From NCBI GenBank assembly GCA_900466875.1, contig UBNQ01000025.1, forward strand, positions 304,243 to 368,242: 64,000 bases of DNA. Direction: 5' to 3'. The position numbers and the translations under genes were made by a program. Origin of the DNA: Hyphomicrobiales bacterium. Lineage in GTDB: Bacteria > Pseudomonadota > Alphaproteobacteria > Rhizobiales > Rhizobiaceae. This document shows positions 1 to 11,427 of this stretch, piece by piece (within the stretch, counting starts at the first letter, position 1; every line of letters begins with the position of its first letter). The notes under the pieces were generated by a model, which worked only from the letters and a program-made list of their open reading frames with translations, was not told the origin of the DNA and ran no database searches.

Positions 1-471
1 GCGCTGGGACGTCTCGCCGCCATTGGCACCGGCATTCATCCGCAAGGCACCGCCGATCGATCCGGGAATGCCGTAATAGAAGGCGAAGCCACCGATACCG
101 TTATCCATGGCCATCGCTGCGATATGCTTGTCAGGGCAGATCGCTCCGGCACGAATGCGGTTTTCGCCAATCAGCTCGACCTGTCCAAACCCCTTGGCCG
201 ACAACCGGACGACAACGCCCGGGATGCCACCGTCTCGAACAAGGAGGTTCGATCCGACGCCGACCACCGTCAGCGGCACCTCGGCCGGCAACAGCTTCAG
301 GAACGTTACCAGATCGTCCACGTCATGCGGCTGGAACATCAGTTCCGCCAGACCGCCCGCCTGGAACCAGGTTACTCTTTCCATCGATGCGTCCGGCGTA
401 AGCCGCCCGCGCAACTGGTTCACGCCCTCCCCGAGCGAGGCCAGCAGCTTTTCCCCATCTACCTGCTTCAT
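1..471 (-). CDS. murB: UDP-N-acetylmuramate dehydrogenase MurB (5' part, runs off window)
   Basis: The N-terminal 157 codons are visible; the gene continues past the left edge. MurB reduces UDP-GlcNAc-enolpyruvate to UDP-MurNAc with FAD and NADPH in the cytoplasm. The translation begins [10 protein letters not shown] and carries the type-4 FAD-binding signature [13 protein letters not shown] near residue 70 and [20 protein letters not shown] near residue 130, which is diagnostic of MurB. The ATG at 471 lies 2 bases after the murC stop, so the gene is the last visible member of the dcw operon. ddl, ftsQ, ftsA and ftsZ would be expected next, outside the window (inference). Confidence 0.95.
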   Translation of the reverse strand, partial: MKQVDGEKLLASLGEGVNQLRGRLTPDASMERVTWFQAGGLAELMFQPHDVDDLVTFLKLLPAEVPLTVVGVGSNLLVRDGGIPGVVVRLSAKGFGQVELIGENRIRAGAICPDKHIAAMAMDNGIGGFAFYYGIPGSIGGALRMNAGANGGETSQR

Positions 472-473
472 AC

Positions 474-1883
474 TTACTGTCCTGATATGCTTTCCAGTTC
501 CCTCGGCAATGACGCCGCCCACTGTGTAATATTACCTGCTCCAAGAAGAACCACGAAATCACCTGGTTTCGCAATGCCCGAAACAATATGTGCCAGTTCG
601 GCTGGCGACGCCATATGGCGCGCGTCACGATGGCCGCCCGCGCGGATATGCGAAACCAGCGCTTCGGAATTGATGCCTTCGATCGGATCCTCACCCGCCG
701 CATAAACCGGCGCCAAGATGATGCTGTCGGCATCGTTGAAGCAGGTCGCGAAATCCTCGAACAGGCTGGAAAGGCGTGAATACCGATGCGGCTGGTGTAC
801 CGCGATGATGCGGCCCTTGCAGGCCTCACGCGCGGCGCGCAGCACCGCCTTGATCTCGACCGGATGGTGACCATAGTCATCAAAGACCTGAACGTCATTC
901 CACTTGCCCGTCAGCGTGAAGCGGCGTTTGACACCGCCAAAGGCTGCGAGGCCCTTGCGGATATCGTCTTCCGAGATACCAAGCCGGTTCGCGACGGCAA
1001 TCGCAGCCGTGGCGTTGGAAATATTGTGCCGTCCCGGCATGGGCAGGGTCAGATCCTTGAAGTTGAACACCCGCCCGGTGCGACGCCGGCGGATTTCCAC
1101 ATCGAAGGTCGCCTTCGTTCCGTCCATGCGGATATTCGAGAAACGTGCGTCAGCCTGCGGATTTTCACCATAGGTGACAATCTTGCGGTCTTCGATCTTG
1201 CTGACCAGCGCCTGAACTTCCGGGTGGTCGATGCACAACACGCCGAAACCGTAGAAAGGAACATTCTCGACAAACTGGCGAAAAGCCGCGCGCACCGCAT
1301 CGAAATTGCCGTAATGATCCAGATGCTCGGGATCGATATTGGTGACGACCGCCACCTCCGCCGGCAGCTTCAGGAACGTGCCGTCCGATTCGTCGGCCTC
1401 GACGACCATCCACTCGCCCTCGCCCATGCGGGCGTTGGTTCCGTAGGCGTTGATGATACCACCATTGATGACAGTCGGATCGAGCCCGCCGGCGTCCAGC
1501 AGCGTGGCGACCATCGATGTGGTCGTGGTCTTCCCATGCGTCCCGCCGATGGCGATCGCATTGCGGAAGCGCATCAGTTCTGCCAGCATCTCGGCGCGGC
1601 GCACGATCGGCAGCGATTTTTCACGCGCTGCGATCAGCTCCGGATTGGTCTTCTTGATCGCGGTCGACACAACGACGACTTCCGCATCGCCGAGATTGTT
1701 GGCTTCGTGGCCGACAAAAACCTCGATTCCCTTGTCACGAAGGCGCTGCACATTGGCGCTATCCGACTGGTCGGACCCTTGCACCCGATGACCGAGATTA
1801 TGCAGCACTTCGGCAATACCACTCATGCCGATGCCGCCGATGCCGATGAAATGTACGAGGCCGATGGCCTGGGGCATCTTCAT
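474..1883 (-). CDS. murC: UDP-N-acetylmuramate--L-alanine ligase MurC
   Basis: MurC adds L-Ala to UDP-MurNAc using ATP, the first step of stem-peptide assembly in the cytoplasm. The 469-residue product has the Mur N-terminal nucleotide-sugar motif [14 protein letters not shown] at 11-24, the ATP P-loop [10 protein letters not shown] at about 113-122, and the C-terminal ligase domain with [10 protein letters not shown]. Length is usual for the family. Its ATG overlaps the murG stop by 4 bases (ATGA type), which suggests translational coupling. Recognition is unambiguous. Confidence 0.97.
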   Translation of the reverse strand: MKMPQAIGLVHFIGIGGIGMSGIAEVLHNLGHRVQGSDQSDSANVQRLRDKGIEVFVGHEANNLGDAEVVVVSTAIKKTNPELIAAREKSLPIVRRAEMLAELMRFRNAIAIGGTHGKTTTTSMVATLLDAGGLDPTVINGGIINAYGTNARMGEGEWMVVEADESDGTFLKLPAEVAVVTNIDPEHLDHYGNFDAVRAAFRQFVENVPFYGFGVLCIDHPEVQALVSKIEDRKIVTYGENPQADARFSNIRMDGTKATFDVEIRRRRTGRVFNFKDLTLPMPGRHNISNATAAIAVANRLGISEDDIRKGLAAFGGVKRRFTLTGKWNDVQVFDDYGHHPVEIKAVLRAAREACKGRIIAVHQPHRYSRLSSLFEDFATCFNDADSIILAPVYAAGEDPIEGINSEALVSHIRAGGHRDARHMASPAELAHIVSGIAKPGDFVVLLGAGNITQWAASLPRELESISGQ

Positions 1884-3019
1884 GCCTGAACTCCACTTAC
1901 AGTCTTCTTCTTGTATTCGGCGATCGGACGCTTTTCTGCAATAGCAATGACGAGATCGGCCAGATGTTCGGTAGCGTTGGGCTTGCCGGCCTTCCTGGCG
2001 TCCGAGGCCATGGCTTCCAACCGGTCGGGCTCGCTCATCGCAGCAGCCAGCAATGCCGATAGCTTTTCAGGCGAAAGATCGGATTGAGCCACCACCTGCG
2101 CCCCCCCCTCGGCAACCAGAGCCGCGGCATTCGCCGCCTGGTCGTGATCGAGTGCATAGGGATAAGGCACCAGGATCGACGGACGCCCGATAACCGCCAA
2201 CTCGCTCACCGTCGAAGCGCCGGAGCGGCAGATCACCAGATGGGCCTCGGCCAGCCGGTCGGCCATATCGCTGAAGAATGGCGCAATATCCGCCGGAGAA
2301 TTCAGCTTGGCGAAACAGGATGTCACGCGATCCTTGTCTTCTTTACGTGCCTGCTGGGTCACGATGAGTCGCTCCCGCAAAGCCGGATCCAGAAGGCTGA
2401 TCGCTGTGGGCACCGATGAAGAAAAGAACTGCGCACCCTGGCTGCCTCCGAACACAACAAGCCGGAACGGATCCTGCCCGCGCGATGCGACATAGGGGAT
2501 CTTCGCGGCATCCAGCACCGGCGGACGCACGGGGTTGCCCGTCACGACGATCTTGCCCGCATATTCGCCGCGCCCCTCCGGCAGAAAGCCGCCCGCGATC
2601 GCCTGAACACGCTTGGCGAGCGCCTTGTTGGCGCGGCCCATGACGGCGTTCTGTTCATGGATCAGCGTCGGTATGCCGAGCCCCGTAGACGCCAGGAGCG
2701 GCGGAACGGTCGGGTAGCCACCGAACCCGACGACGGCAAGCGGACGAAGGCGGACCATCAGCTTTCGCGCCGTACGCAGCCCCTTCCACAGCGTCCACGC
2801 CGTCCTCGCCATCGCAATCGGGTTCTTTGAGGCAAAGGTTGCCGAAGGTACGACATGGATTTCGTCAGCAGGAAATTTTCCAGCGAACCGCTCCGCGCGG
2901 CTGTCCGTCACCAGATGAACGGCATAACCGCGGCTCCGCAGCTCATGTCCGAGCGCTTCCGCGGGAAAAAGATGGCCGCCGGTTCCCCCGGCGGCAAGAA
3001 CAATCGTACCCTTACTCAT
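1880..3019 (-). CDS. murG: UDP-GlcNAc:lipid I GlcNAc transferase MurG
   Basis: MurG is the peripheral inner-membrane glycosyltransferase (GT28) that converts lipid I to lipid II. The 379-residue product shows the N-terminal loop [10 protein letters not shown] at 11-20, a second glycine-rich loop GGSQGAQFF at 191-199, and the UDP-GlcNAc-binding segment [11 protein letters not shown] at about 264-274. It lies between ftsW (4-base gap) and murC (4-base overlap). Nothing unusual was seen. Confidence 0.97.
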   Translation of the reverse strand: MSKGTIVLAAGGTGGHLFPAEALGHELRSRGYAVHLVTDSRAERFAGKFPADEIHVVPSATFASKNPIAMARTAWTLWKGLRTARKLMVRLRPLAVVGFGGYPTVPPLLASTGLGIPTLIHEQNAVMGRANKALAKRVQAIAGGFLPEGRGEYAGKIVVTGNPVRPPVLDAAKIPYVASRGQDPFRLVVFGGSQGAQFFSSSVPTAISLLDPALRERLIVTQQARKEDKDRVTSCFAKLNSPADIAPFFSDMADRLAEAHLVICRSGASTVSELAVIGRPSILVPYPYALDHDQAANAAALVAEGGAQVVAQSDLSPEKLSALLAAAMSEPDRLEAMASDARKAGKPNATEHLADLVIAIAEKRPIAEYKKKTVSGVQA

Positions 3020-3023
3020 TCAA

Positions 3024-4178
3024 TCACTCCGCGGGAACACCATGTGGGACCCGGAACAGGCTCCGCTCCTGCGCCCGTTTTTCAGGACGATGACGAGTCA
3101 GCGCAAGAATAAAACCGGCAGTGATGCAGATCGCAACCTGAGAAGAGCCGCCATAGGAAATCAATGGCAGCGTCATGCCCTTGGCCGGCATCAGTTCGAG
3201 GTTCACGCCGATATTGATCATCGACTGTATGCCGACAAGCAGCACGAGTCCTGCCACGGCAAAACGGTTGAAGTCGTTTCGCTCCTTGAAAGCATGGTTC
3301 AGGCCGCGCAGCACGATAAAGGAAAAGATCAGCACCAGCGCCATGCAGAACACGATGCCGAATTCTTCAGCCGCGACGGAGAACACAAAGTCGGTATGGC
3401 TGTCAGGCAGGATACGCTTGACGATCCCTTCGCCCGGTCCCTGGCCGAACCAGCCGCCGCGCACGATCGCCTCATGCGCGGTCTCGATCTGGAAACGGTC
3501 GCCTTCACCGGTCAGAAACTTGTCAAAGCGCGCCGTGACGTGCGGGAGCATGTAATAGGCCGCAACGAGACCGCCCGCGCCCACGCCGCCGAGCAGGAAG
3601 ATCCAGATCCATGGCATCCCGGCCATGAAGAACATGCCGCCCCAGACGACGCTGGTCAGGATCGTCTGGCCGAGGTCGGGCTGGGCGACCAGAAGTGCCG
3701 CCACGATGCCGAACAGGATGATGGCAAAAAGATTGCCGGGAATTTCCGGCTGCCGCGCATGTTCGGAGAACAGCCATGCGCAAACGATAACGAAGGCCGG
3801 CTTCATGAATTCCGAGGGCTGGATCGAAAAGGCACCGACACCGATCCATCGACGCGCGCCCTTGACCTCGACACCGATAAACAGCGCCAGCACCATCATG
3901 GCCAGTGAAACGACCAGAAGAATGATGGCCACTCGCCTGATCTGCCTTGGGCTGAGGAAGGAGAGGCCGATCATGACCGCAATCGACGGTACGATAAACA
4001 TCGCGTGCCGCTCGACGAAGTGGAAGCTGTCGAGACCGATACGCTCGGCAACCGCGGGAGAAGCGGCGAAGGACAGCATGAAGCCGATCCCCATCAGCAG
4101 GATGAAGGCTGCCAGGAAATAGCGGTCAATCGTCCAGAACCAGTCTGCGAGTGGCCCTCGGTCTGCGCGGCTTACCAT
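3024..4178 (-). CDS. ftsW: Peptidoglycan glycosyltransferase FtsW (SEDS family)
   Basis: FtsW is the septal SEDS polymerase that links lipid II into glycan and works with FtsI. The 384-residue protein is strongly hydrophobic, with about ten membrane segments. It contains the conserved stretches GARRWIGVG and QPSEFMKPA near residues 108-128, and a C-terminal SYGGSSQVAICITAGFILAL segment. Its dcw position between murD and murG separates it from RodA. The ATG starts 4 bases after murD ends. Confidence 0.95.
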   Translation of the reverse strand: MVSRADRGPLADWFWTIDRYFLAAFILLMGIGFMLSFAASPAVAERIGLDSFHFVERHAMFIVPSIAVMIGLSFLSPRQIRRVAIILLVVSLAMMVLALFIGVEVKGARRWIGVGAFSIQPSEFMKPAFVIVCAWLFSEHARQPEIPGNLFAIILFGIVAALLVAQPDLGQTILTSVVWGGMFFMAGMPWIWIFLLGGVGAGGLVAAYYMLPHVTARFDKFLTGEGDRFQIETAHEAIVRGGWFGQGPGEGIVKRILPDSHTDFVFSVAAEEFGIVFCMALVLIFSFIVLRGLNHAFKERNDFNRFAVAGLVLLVGIQSMINIGVNLELMPAKGMTLPLISYGGSSQVAICITAGFILALTRHRPEKRAQERSLFRVPHGVPAE

Positions 4179-4182
4179 TGTC

Positions 4183-5589
4183 TCAGCTCCTGTTTCCAGT
4201 ATCGACCAGCATCGTCACGTCCTGCAGACCGGCCACGCGTTGAACGAAAGCGTCCCCGCGAACCTCGAAATTCTTGAATTGATCGAAGCTTGCACATGCC
4301 GGCGAGAGCATCACCGCCGAGGAGATGGCATCGCCATTGGCGTCTGCGGCTGCATGGGCGACGGCCTGATCCAGCGTGCCGGAAATTTCGTAGCGCACGC
4401 TCTCGCCCAAAGTGGCCGCAAATGCCGGCGCGGCCTCTCCGATCAGATAAGCTTTCACTATATGAGGGAAAAGTGGTGCGAGGCTTGTGATACCGCCTTC
4501 CTTGGGAAGGCCGCCTGCGATCCAGTAGATGCGGTCGTAGCTCGAAAGCGCCGGTGCGGCGGCTTCGGCATTGGTCGCCTTGGAATCGTTGACGAACACG
4601 ACGTGGCCGCGGCGACCGACCGGCTGCATCCGGTGCTTGAGGCCGGGGAAGGATTTCAGGCCTTGCAGGATTTCATCCCTGGCAAGACCGACTGCCAGGC
4701 AGGCGGAGGCCGCTGCTGCCGCATTCTGGGCATTATGCGCGCCCTTCAACGTCGGCATGCCATCAAGGTCAGCGAACAATTCACTCGCACCGCCATGAGC
4801 CAGCATCAGCCGGGTACCATCTGCATAGATGCCTTCGGCAACCGGGTTTCGCTTCGAAATCCGCCTGACGGCAACGCCCGCCCGCTCGACGCGATCAGCA
4901 ATCAGCGTGCAAAAGCTGTCGTCCACGCCGATGATCGCGGTATCGCTTCCGGCGACCAGCCGTTCCTTGATATCAGCATAATGCTGCATCGTGCCGTGAC
5001 GATCGAGATGATCCGGCGTCAGGTTGAGGAGAATGCCTGCGGTCGGATTGAGCGTCGGTGCAAGATCGATCTGGTATGACGAGCATTCGACGACGTAGAA
5101 GCGACCGGCCTTCGGCTCGTCCAGCGTCAGCACCGCCGTACCGATATTGCCGCCAAGCTGCGTATCGCGGCCGCTCTCTTTCAGGATATGCGCAATGAGA
5201 GCCGTGGTGGTCGACTTGCCGTTGGTGCCGGTGATGGCGATAAACGGGCAATCCGGCGCATGAGCGCGGCGCTCCCGCACGAACAACTCCACGTCACCGA
5301 TGATCTCGACACCGACAGCCTTCGCAAGATCGACCGTCCAATGTGGTTTCGGATGGGTCAGCGGCACGCCGGGCGAAAGAACGAAGGCGGCCAGCTTCGA
5401 CCAATCGATCCCTCTGAGATCGGTAACGGTGAGACCGGCCTGCGAGGCCCTGGTTACGCTTTCGGGATTGTCGTCCCAGGCGGTGACATTCGCACCACCA
5501 GCGACAAGCGCCTGCGCCGTCGCGAGACCCGATCCGCCGAGTCCGAACAGTGCTATATCTCTACCCTTGAAAGTCGTAACCGGGATCAT
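4183..5589 (-). CDS. murD: UDP-MurNAc-L-Ala--D-glutamate ligase MurD
   Basis: MurD adds D-Glu to UDP-MurNAc-L-Ala with ATP in the cytoplasm. The 468-residue product has an N-terminal Rossmann motif [16 protein letters not shown] (about 13-28), the P-loop GTNGKSTTT at 121-129, a central [11 protein letters not shown] motif, and the C-terminal ligase segment [12 protein letters not shown]. It lies 16 bases after mraY and 4 bases before ftsW. Confidence 0.97.
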   Translation of the reverse strand: MIPVTTFKGRDIALFGLGGSGLATAQALVAGGANVTAWDDNPESVTRASQAGLTVTDLRGIDWSKLAAFVLSPGVPLTHPKPHWTVDLAKAVGVEIIGDVELFVRERRAHAPDCPFIAITGTNGKSTTTALIAHILKESGRDTQLGGNIGTAVLTLDEPKAGRFYVVECSSYQIDLAPTLNPTAGILLNLTPDHLDRHGTMQHYADIKERLVAGSDTAIIGVDDSFCTLIADRVERAGVAVRRISKRNPVAEGIYADGTRLMLAHGGASELFADLDGMPTLKGAHNAQNAAAAASACLAVGLARDEILQGLKSFPGLKHRMQPVGRRGHVVFVNDSKATNAEAAAPALSSYDRIYWIAGGLPKEGGITSLAPLFPHIVKAYLIGEAAPAFAATLGESVRYEISGTLDQAVAHAAADANGDAISSAVMLSPACASFDQFKNFEVRGDAFVQRVAGLQDVTMLVDTGNRS

Positions 5590-5605
5590 CGCATTATAAC
5601 CGAAA

Positions 5606-6706
5606 TTACCGAAGCTTGAGTGTCGAAAGGCCGAGCATCGCGAGACCGACGGCGATGATCCAGAAACGGATCACGACCTGACTTTCCGTCCAGCCGAGCT
5701 TTTCGAAATGGTGGTGAATGGGAGCCATCAGGAACACCCGCTTGCCGGTCAGCTTGAAGAAGCCGACCTGGATGATGACCGACAGCGTTTCAATGACGAA
5801 GAGGCCGCCGATGATCGCCATGACGATCTCGTGCTTGGTGGCAACGGCAACGGAACCGATCAGGCCGCCGAGCGCCAGCGATCCGGTATCCCCCATGAAG
5901 ATGGCGGCGGGCGGTGCATTGAACCACAGGAAGCCCAGCCCCGCGCCGATGACGGCGCCGAGAATGACGGCGAGTTCGCCCGTTCCCGGTACGAAATTGA
6001 TTTGCAGGTAGTTAGCGAAGACCGCATTGCCGGCAAGATAGGCAATCACGCCGAAGGACGCGGCAGCGATCATTACAGGCACGATTGCAAGCCCATCCAG
6101 ACCGTCCGTCAGGTTCACCGCATTACCGGCTGCGACGATGACGAAACCACCGAACAGAATGAAGAACAGGCCGACATTCAGCACATATTCCTTGACGAAG
6201 GGGAATGCGATCGATGTCGCAAGCGACGGATTGGAGGTCTGGCCATGCATGGCCATGCGCATCATGAAGAATACGGCAATGCCCGCGACCACGAACTCGA
6301 TCCCAAGGCGTGCCTTGCCGGAAAAGCCCTTGTCCGACTGCTTGGTGACCTTCAGATAGTCATCGTAGAAACCGATGGCACCGAAACCGAGCGTTACGAG
6401 CAAAGTTGCCACGACGTAGACGTTGGAAAGGTCCGCCCAGAGCAGCGAACCGCCGACGATACCCGCAAGGATCATCAACCCGCCCATGGTCGGCGTTCCG
6501 GCCTTCTTGAAATGGGTCTGCGGTCCATCAGCACGGATCGGCTGCCCCTTGCCCTGACGCACGCGCAACGAGTCGATCATTCGCGGCCCAAACAGGAAAA
6601 CGATCAAGGCCGACGTGAACAGGGCTGCGCCAGTCCGGAAGGTGATGTATCGGAACAAATTGAAAAACTGCAGTTTGTCCGACAGTTCGACAAGCCAGAT
6701 CAGCAT
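5606..6706 (-). CDS. mraY: Phospho-MurNAc-pentapeptide transferase MraY
   Basis: MraY is the integral membrane enzyme that moves phospho-MurNAc-pentapeptide to undecaprenyl phosphate, giving lipid I. The 366-residue polytopic protein carries GTPTMGG at 70-76, the FYDDYLK aspartate pair, [13 protein letters not shown] near residue 200, [11 protein letters not shown] near 270 and the cytoplasmic HHHFEKLG motif near 335. All are hallmark catalytic or Mg-binding segments. It lies 28 bases after murF. Confidence 0.97.
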   Translation of the reverse strand: MLIWLVELSDKLQFFNLFRYITFRTGAALFTSALIVFLFGPRMIDSLRVRQGKGQPIRADGPQTHFKKAGTPTMGGLMILAGIVGGSLLWADLSNVYVVATLLVTLGFGAIGFYDDYLKVTKQSDKGFSGKARLGIEFVVAGIAVFFMMRMAMHGQTSNPSLATSIAFPFVKEYVLNVGLFFILFGGFVIVAAGNAVNLTDGLDGLAIVPVMIAAASFGVIAYLAGNAVFANYLQINFVPGTGELAVILGAVIGAGLGFLWFNAPPAAIFMGDTGSLALGGLIGSVAVATKHEIVMAIIGGLFVIETLSVIIQVGFFKLTGKRVFLMAPIHHHFEKLGWTESQVVIRFWIIAVGLAMLGLSTLKLR

Positions 6707-6734
6707 GAGGGCCCTTTCCCGAAGCCGCTAAAAT

Positions 6735-8168
6735 TCAAAGTTGGTGGTCCGTGTCGGAGAATGCCGGATAGTTGTCAAGCAGAGCGGCAATGATCTTGCC
6801 GAAGCCCAAGCCGAGCGACGACTTCACCATCACCACATCACCGGGTCTGACAGAGCGCACCGCATGATCCGAAAGTTCGGGCGTCTGTGCGAAATACGCG
6901 ACCTCGACACTCTCCGGAAGCGCATCGCGCAACACGGCCATCTCCTGGCCCGCAAGCCAGACATGCTCGATCCCGGCAGCCAGCAGCGGCCCGGTCAGTT
7001 CCTCGTGCAGCTGCGCGGAAAACTCGCCCATCTCCAGCATATCGCCCAACACGGCGATGCGACGGCCGGTCAGTTCCGGTATGGTCGAGGCAAGCAGCGC
7101 GATCGCCGCCCGCATGGAGGCAGGATTGGCATTATAACTCTCGTCGATCAGCGTCAGATGTCCTTCGCCAATCCCAAGGCGATGACGCTCGCCCCTGCCC
7201 TTGACGGATTTCAACCCGGCAAGAACCTCGATCGCCCTGTCGAGATCTGCCCCGACGAGATCACAGGCCCCAAGCGCCGCGACCGCATTCTCGGCGATAT
7301 GCCGCCCCGGTGCACCAATCCTGATTTCACGCGTTTCGCCGTCGAGAACAGCCCAGATGGTCGATCCCTCGCCGTCACCCTCGAAATCCGCGAGACGGAA
7401 ATCCGCCTTGGCGTGCTGGCCGAAGCTGCAGATCCGCGTCACGCCGGCGTCCTGGGCATGTTGCGCCAGGAACTCGAACTGCTTGATATCGCGGTTGAGT
7501 ACGGCAACGCCGCCTTCGACGACACCGTCGAAGATCTCGGCCTTCGCTGCAGCAATCTCGTCAAGATCCTTGAAATGGCCAAGATGGGCGGCGGCTATCG
7601 TGGTGATGAGCGCAACATGCGGTTTGACCATTTTCACCAGCGGCGTGATTTCGCCGGCATGGTTCATGCCGATCTCGAAAACCCCGAACTCGGCGTCCGC
7701 CGGCATGCGGGCAAGCGTCAGCGGTACACCCCAGTGATTGTTGAAGGAGGCAACTGCCGCATGCACCTTGCCCGACGGGGCAAGCACCTGGCGCAGCATT
7801 TCCTTCGTTGTCGTTTTTCCGACCGATCCCGTCACCGCAACGATGCGCGCGCGGCTGCGTGCGCGAGCCGCTACGGCCAGCTTGCCGAGTGCCACCAGCA
7901 CGTCTTCGACCACGATCATCGGCACGGTCAGCCGGCCGAGTGCGGGAAGTTTTCCCTCGCTGACGACAATCAGCGAGGCGCCATTGGCAACGGCGATACT
8001 CGCGTAATCATGGCCGTCGACCCGGTCTCCCTTGATCGCAAAGAAGGCTTCGCCCGCGCCGATGGAGCGGCTGTCGATCGAAATCCCGGTAATGCCTTCT
8101 GGAAGCGTACCGATCGGGCGACCTTCCATGACGGTCGCCATTTCTTGCGATGTCCATAGAAAGCTCAC
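6735..8168 (-). CDS. murF: UDP-MurNAc-tripeptide--D-Ala-D-Ala ligase MurF
   Basis: MurF completes the cytoplasmic pentapeptide by adding D-Ala-D-Ala. The 477-residue protein shows the Mur ligase P-loop [10 protein letters not shown] at 114-123, the central [11 protein letters not shown] motif, and [13 protein letters not shown] at the junction to the C-terminal domain, a pattern typical of MurF. The start ATG overlaps the murE stop by 4 bases, so the two ligases are probably translationally coupled. Confidence 0.97.
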   Translation of the reverse strand: MSFLWTSQEMATVMEGRPIGTLPEGITGISIDSRSIGAGEAFFAIKGDRVDGHDYASIAVANGASLIVVSEGKLPALGRLTVPMIVVEDVLVALGKLAVAARARSRARIVAVTGSVGKTTTKEMLRQVLAPSGKVHAAVASFNNHWGVPLTLARMPADAEFGVFEIGMNHAGEITPLVKMVKPHVALITTIAAAHLGHFKDLDEIAAAKAEIFDGVVEGGVAVLNRDIKQFEFLAQHAQDAGVTRICSFGQHAKADFRLADFEGDGEGSTIWAVLDGETREIRIGAPGRHIAENAVAALGACDLVGADLDRAIEVLAGLKSVKGRGERHRLGIGEGHLTLIDESYNANPASMRAAIALLASTIPELTGRRIAVLGDMLEMGEFSAQLHEELTGPLLAAGIEHVWLAGQEMAVLRDALPESVEVAYFAQTPELSDHAVRSVRPGDVVMVKSSLGLGFGKIIAALLDNYPAFSDTDHQL

Positions 8169-9625
8169 GATACCCTCTCCTCCAGCGCACGGCGTATTTC
8201 GACATGATCCGAGAACGGCAGGACCGTTGCTCCGACCGTCTGGCCTTCCTCGTGCCCCTTGCCCGCAACGATCAGCGTATCGCCCGATTTGAGCAGGTTC
8301 ACGGCATGGCGTATGGCATTCGCACGGTCGCCGATCTCGATTGCGCCGGGTGCGGCGACCATGATCTCGGAGCGGATAACCTCGGGAACCTCGGAGCGAG
8401 GGTTGTCATCCGTCACCACGACGACGTCGGCCAGACGCGTTGCGATGTCACCCATGATCGGCCTCTTGCCCTTGTCGCGATCGCCGCCACAGCCGAACAC
8501 GACGAGCACCTTGCCGCTGGTGAACGGGCGAACGGCGGTCAGCACCTTTTCCAGCGCATCCGGCTTGTGTGCGTAGTCGACATAGGCGAGCGCGCCATCT
8601 TTCGTATGACCGACAAGCTCCAGCCGGCCGGCAGCGCCGGCAAGCGCCTCGAGCGCCTTGAACGCGGTCTTCGCTTCGACGCCTGTCGAAATCGCCAGAC
8701 CTGCCGAAACCAGCGCATTCGCCAGTTGGAAATCACCGGCAAGCGGAATATCGATCTCGAAAATCTGGCCATTGTGATGCACTTCAGCCATCTGCTTGTG
8801 GCGGAAATGCTCGACGCGCTTGACGCAGATATAATCGCCCTTGCGGCCGACGGTGCGGACATCGAGGCCGGAAGCGGTCGCGACGCGGATGGCCTCTTCG
8901 GACCATGCATCATCGGCAAAAATCACGACGGGAGAGCCTTTCGGCATCAAGGTGTCGAACAGCCGCATCTTGGCGGCCATATAGTCCTCGACCGTCGAAT
9001 GATAATCCATGTGGTCGCGGCCAAGGTTGGTGAAGGCGGCGGCGGAGAGCCTGACGCCGTCCAGGCGCGACTGGTCCAGCCCGTGGCTCGATGCCTCCAT
9101 TGCCGCATGCGTCACACCTTCGTCCGCAAGCTCTGAAAGAAGCTTCTGCAGTTCCACCGGATCGGGTGTGGTCAGCGAGCCGTACTCGTTGCGGCTTGGA
9201 GAGATGACGCCGGTGGTGCCGATCTGCGCGGCGCTCAATCCGGCCTTGGCCCAGATCTGTCGCGTAAACGATGCAACGGATGTCTTGCCGGCAGTACCGG
9301 TCACCGCCACCATCGTTTCGGGCTGCTTGCCGTAGAACCGGGCCGCAGCCAGCGCGACGAACCGTCTGGGATTGGAGACGACGAGAACCGGAATGCCGAC
9401 ATCTGCCGGATGCGCAGAGACAGCAACGACAGCACCGCGCGCAGCGGCATCGCCGATAAATCCCTGTCCGTCGGCTTTGGATCCCGCCAGTGCGGCAAAC
9501 AGCATGCCCGGCTTTATCTTGCGGCTGTCCAAGGAAATCCCGGTAATCTCGAGATCTCCGAGGGGACCGGCGAGAAGGTCGTTCACTTCCGGAAAATCCG
9601 GACCAGCAAGATCGCGCAGTTTCAT
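8165..9625 (-). CDS. murE: UDP-MurNAc-L-Ala-D-Glu--meso-diaminopimelate ligase MurE
   Basis: MurE adds the third residue of the stem peptide. The 486-residue protein has the P-loop TGTAGKTSV at about 109-117 and the acceptor-side motif DDNPRSE near residue 405. The DNPR form marks enzymes that use meso-diaminopimelate rather than lysine (known of the family), as expected for a Gram-negative wall. A hairpin lies in the 56-base gap that separates it from ftsI, the largest spacer inside this operon. Confidence 0.97.
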   Translation of the reverse strand: MKLRDLAGPDFPEVNDLLAGPLGDLEITGISLDSRKIKPGMLFAALAGSKADGQGFIGDAAARGAVVAVSAHPADVGIPVLVVSNPRRFVALAAARFYGKQPETMVAVTGTAGKTSVASFTRQIWAKAGLSAAQIGTTGVISPSRNEYGSLTTPDPVELQKLLSELADEGVTHAAMEASSHGLDQSRLDGVRLSAAAFTNLGRDHMDYHSTVEDYMAAKMRLFDTLMPKGSPVVIFADDAWSEEAIRVATASGLDVRTVGRKGDYICVKRVEHFRHKQMAEVHHNGQIFEIDIPLAGDFQLANALVSAGLAISTGVEAKTAFKALEALAGAAGRLELVGHTKDGALAYVDYAHKPDALEKVLTAVRPFTSGKVLVVFGCGGDRDKGKRPIMGDIATRLADVVVVTDDNPRSEVPEVIRSEIMVAAPGAIEIGDRANAIRHAVNLLKSGDTLIVAGKGHEEGQTVGATVLPFSDHVEIRRALEERVS

Positions 9626-9642
9626 CTGTTTATTCCATCTTT

Positions 9643-9669
9643 CGAGCGGCGTTCACGAATCGCCGCTCG
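9643..9669 (-). promoter_or_regulatory. Hairpin between ftsI and murE
   Basis: CGAGCGGCG (9643-9651) and CGCCGCTCG (9661-9669) form a perfect 9-bp stem with a 9-base loop in the only sizeable spacer of the dcw operon. No T-run follows on either strand, so a strong terminator is unlikely. An mRNA-stability or attenuating hairpin that sets the ftsI to murE ratio is possible (inference). Confidence 0.5.
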
Positions 9670-9681
9670 AGTTGTTGTCGC

Positions 9682-11427
9682 TCAATAAGACACAAGCAGG
9701 GCAGAACCGTCATTGCCGAATTTCGGCTTTACACCGAGAATGGGAGCAGAGCGGCTGATGATCTCCTTGACCATCGGCGCAGCCGATGTGGCGGCAAGCG
9801 CCGCACCATTGCCCTTATCCGTCTTCGGCTCGTCGCTGAAACTCAGGACCACATAGCGTGGATTGTCCATCGGGAATGCCGAGAGGAAGGCATTGAAATT
9901 CTTGTCGTGGGCATAGCGGCCATTGACGACCTTGTCGGCCGTACCCGTCTTGCCGCCGACATCGAAACCATCGACGCGCGCATTACGGCCAGAACCGTTG
10001 GCTCCGTTCCATTCGAACAGATACCGCATGTCCCGGCTCGTGGTCGGCTTCAGCACCTGGGTTGCGACCTGATCAGCCTGCTCCTGCGTTCGCGGCAGGA
10101 ATGTCGGCTCGATCAGCTTGCCGCCATTGACGAGTGCTGCACCGGCAACTGCCGTCTGCAACGGGGTTGTGGAAACGCCGTGTCCGAAGGAAATCGTAAT
10201 CGAATTGATCTTCTTCCACTGCCTCGGCTGGCTTGGCATCGCGACTTCGGGCAGCTCGGTTTTCATTCTCGACAAAAGGCCGAGACGCGTCAAAAAGTCC
10301 TTGTGCCCCTCGATGCCGACCGCATCGGCAATCTTCGCCGTACCGATGTTCGAGGAATACTGGAAAATCTCGGGCACGCTCAAAACGCGTCCCTTGCCGT
10401 GGAAATCCTTGATGGTGAACCCACCGATCCGGATCGGGAACCGTGCGTCGAACGTGCTGTTCAGGTTCATCTTGCCGTCGTCGAGGCCCATGGCAAGGGT
10501 GAACGACTTGAAGGTCGAGCCCATTTCGAACGTACCGTTCGACATGCGGTTGAACCATCCTTCTTCGCCACCGACTGCCGGGTCATTCGGATCGAAATCG
10601 GGTGCAGATGCCATGCCGAGAATTTCGCCGGTATGGACGTCGAATACGACCGCTCCTGCGCCGATCGAATGATATTTCCCCATAGAGGCGGAAACCACAT
10701 CCTGAACGATCGCCTGAACCCGAAGATCGATCGAAAGCTTCACCGGTTCGAGAGGCTGGCTCGACGTCATCCCGACGGCAGCAAGGTCGGCAAGACCCTG
10801 ACTGTCGATATACCGCTCCATGCCGGCCACGCCGCGATTGTCGATATTGACGTATCCAACGATATGCGCGGCGGTGCGGCCACCGGGATAAAAGCGGCGC
10901 TTCTCCGGACGGAAACCGATGCCGGGAACGCCGAGCGCAAGGATCTGGCTCTGCTGCTTCGGCGTCAGCTGCCGGCGAAGCCATTGGAAACGGGAATTCG
11001 ACTTGAGCTTGGAATAGGTCGACTTGACGTCGAGATCCGTCAGCACCGTCGACAGCTTCTCGACCACTTCGTCGGCGTCGACGATCTTGTGCGGCTCGGC
11101 AAACAGCGAAACGGTTCGAATGTCGGTGGCAAGGATCGCGCCGTTACGGTCGACGATATCCGGACGCGACGCCATCAGCCGGTCCGCAGGCAGGATGCTC
11201 GATGTAATTTCGGGCTGCGCCATGCCGTATTGCACGAGGCGTCCACCGATCACCGCATAGAATACCGCAAAGCCTGCGATCAGAAGGCCGACACGGTTAC
11301 GCGCCTGGGCTGACTTCCTCTTGCGCGTTCCTTCGAATGCGGCGCCGCCGGCGGCGGACCGACCCTTGCGGTCAGACGAAAAATGCGCCCGGCGCTTGAC
11401 CACCATAACCCTAGAAAGAAAAGACAT
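9682..11427 (-). CDS. ftsI: Septal peptidoglycan transpeptidase FtsI (PBP3)
   Basis: FtsI is the class B penicillin-binding protein that cross-links septal peptidoglycan with FtsW. The 581-residue product has a basic cytoplasmic tail, one membrane anchor at about 46-64, a PBP dimerisation domain, and a transpeptidase domain with STFK (304-307, nucleophile Ser304), SSN (358-360) and KTGT (493-496). Its ATG shares one base with the ftsL stop, indicating coupled translation. Confidence 0.96.
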   Translation of the reverse strand: MSFLSRVMVVKRRAHFSSDRKGRSAAGGAAFEGTRKRKSAQARNRVGLLIAGFAVFYAVIGGRLVQYGMAQPEITSSILPADRLMASRPDIVDRNGAILATDIRTVSLFAEPHKIVDADEVVEKLSTVLTDLDVKSTYSKLKSNSRFQWLRRQLTPKQQSQILALGVPGIGFRPEKRRFYPGGRTAAHIVGYVNIDNRGVAGMERYIDSQGLADLAAVGMTSSQPLEPVKLSIDLRVQAIVQDVVSASMGKYHSIGAGAVVFDVHTGEILGMASAPDFDPNDPAVGGEEGWFNRMSNGTFEMGSTFKSFTLAMGLDDGKMNLNSTFDARFPIRIGGFTIKDFHGKGRVLSVPEIFQYSSNIGTAKIADAVGIEGHKDFLTRLGLLSRMKTELPEVAMPSQPRQWKKINSITISFGHGVSTTPLQTAVAGAALVNGGKLIEPTFLPRTQEQADQVATQVLKPTTSRDMRYLFEWNGANGSGRNARVDGFDVGGKTGTADKVVNGRYAHDKNFNAFLSAFPMDNPRYVVLSFSDEPKTDKGNGAALAATSAAPMVKEIISRSAPILGVKPKFGNDGSALLVSY

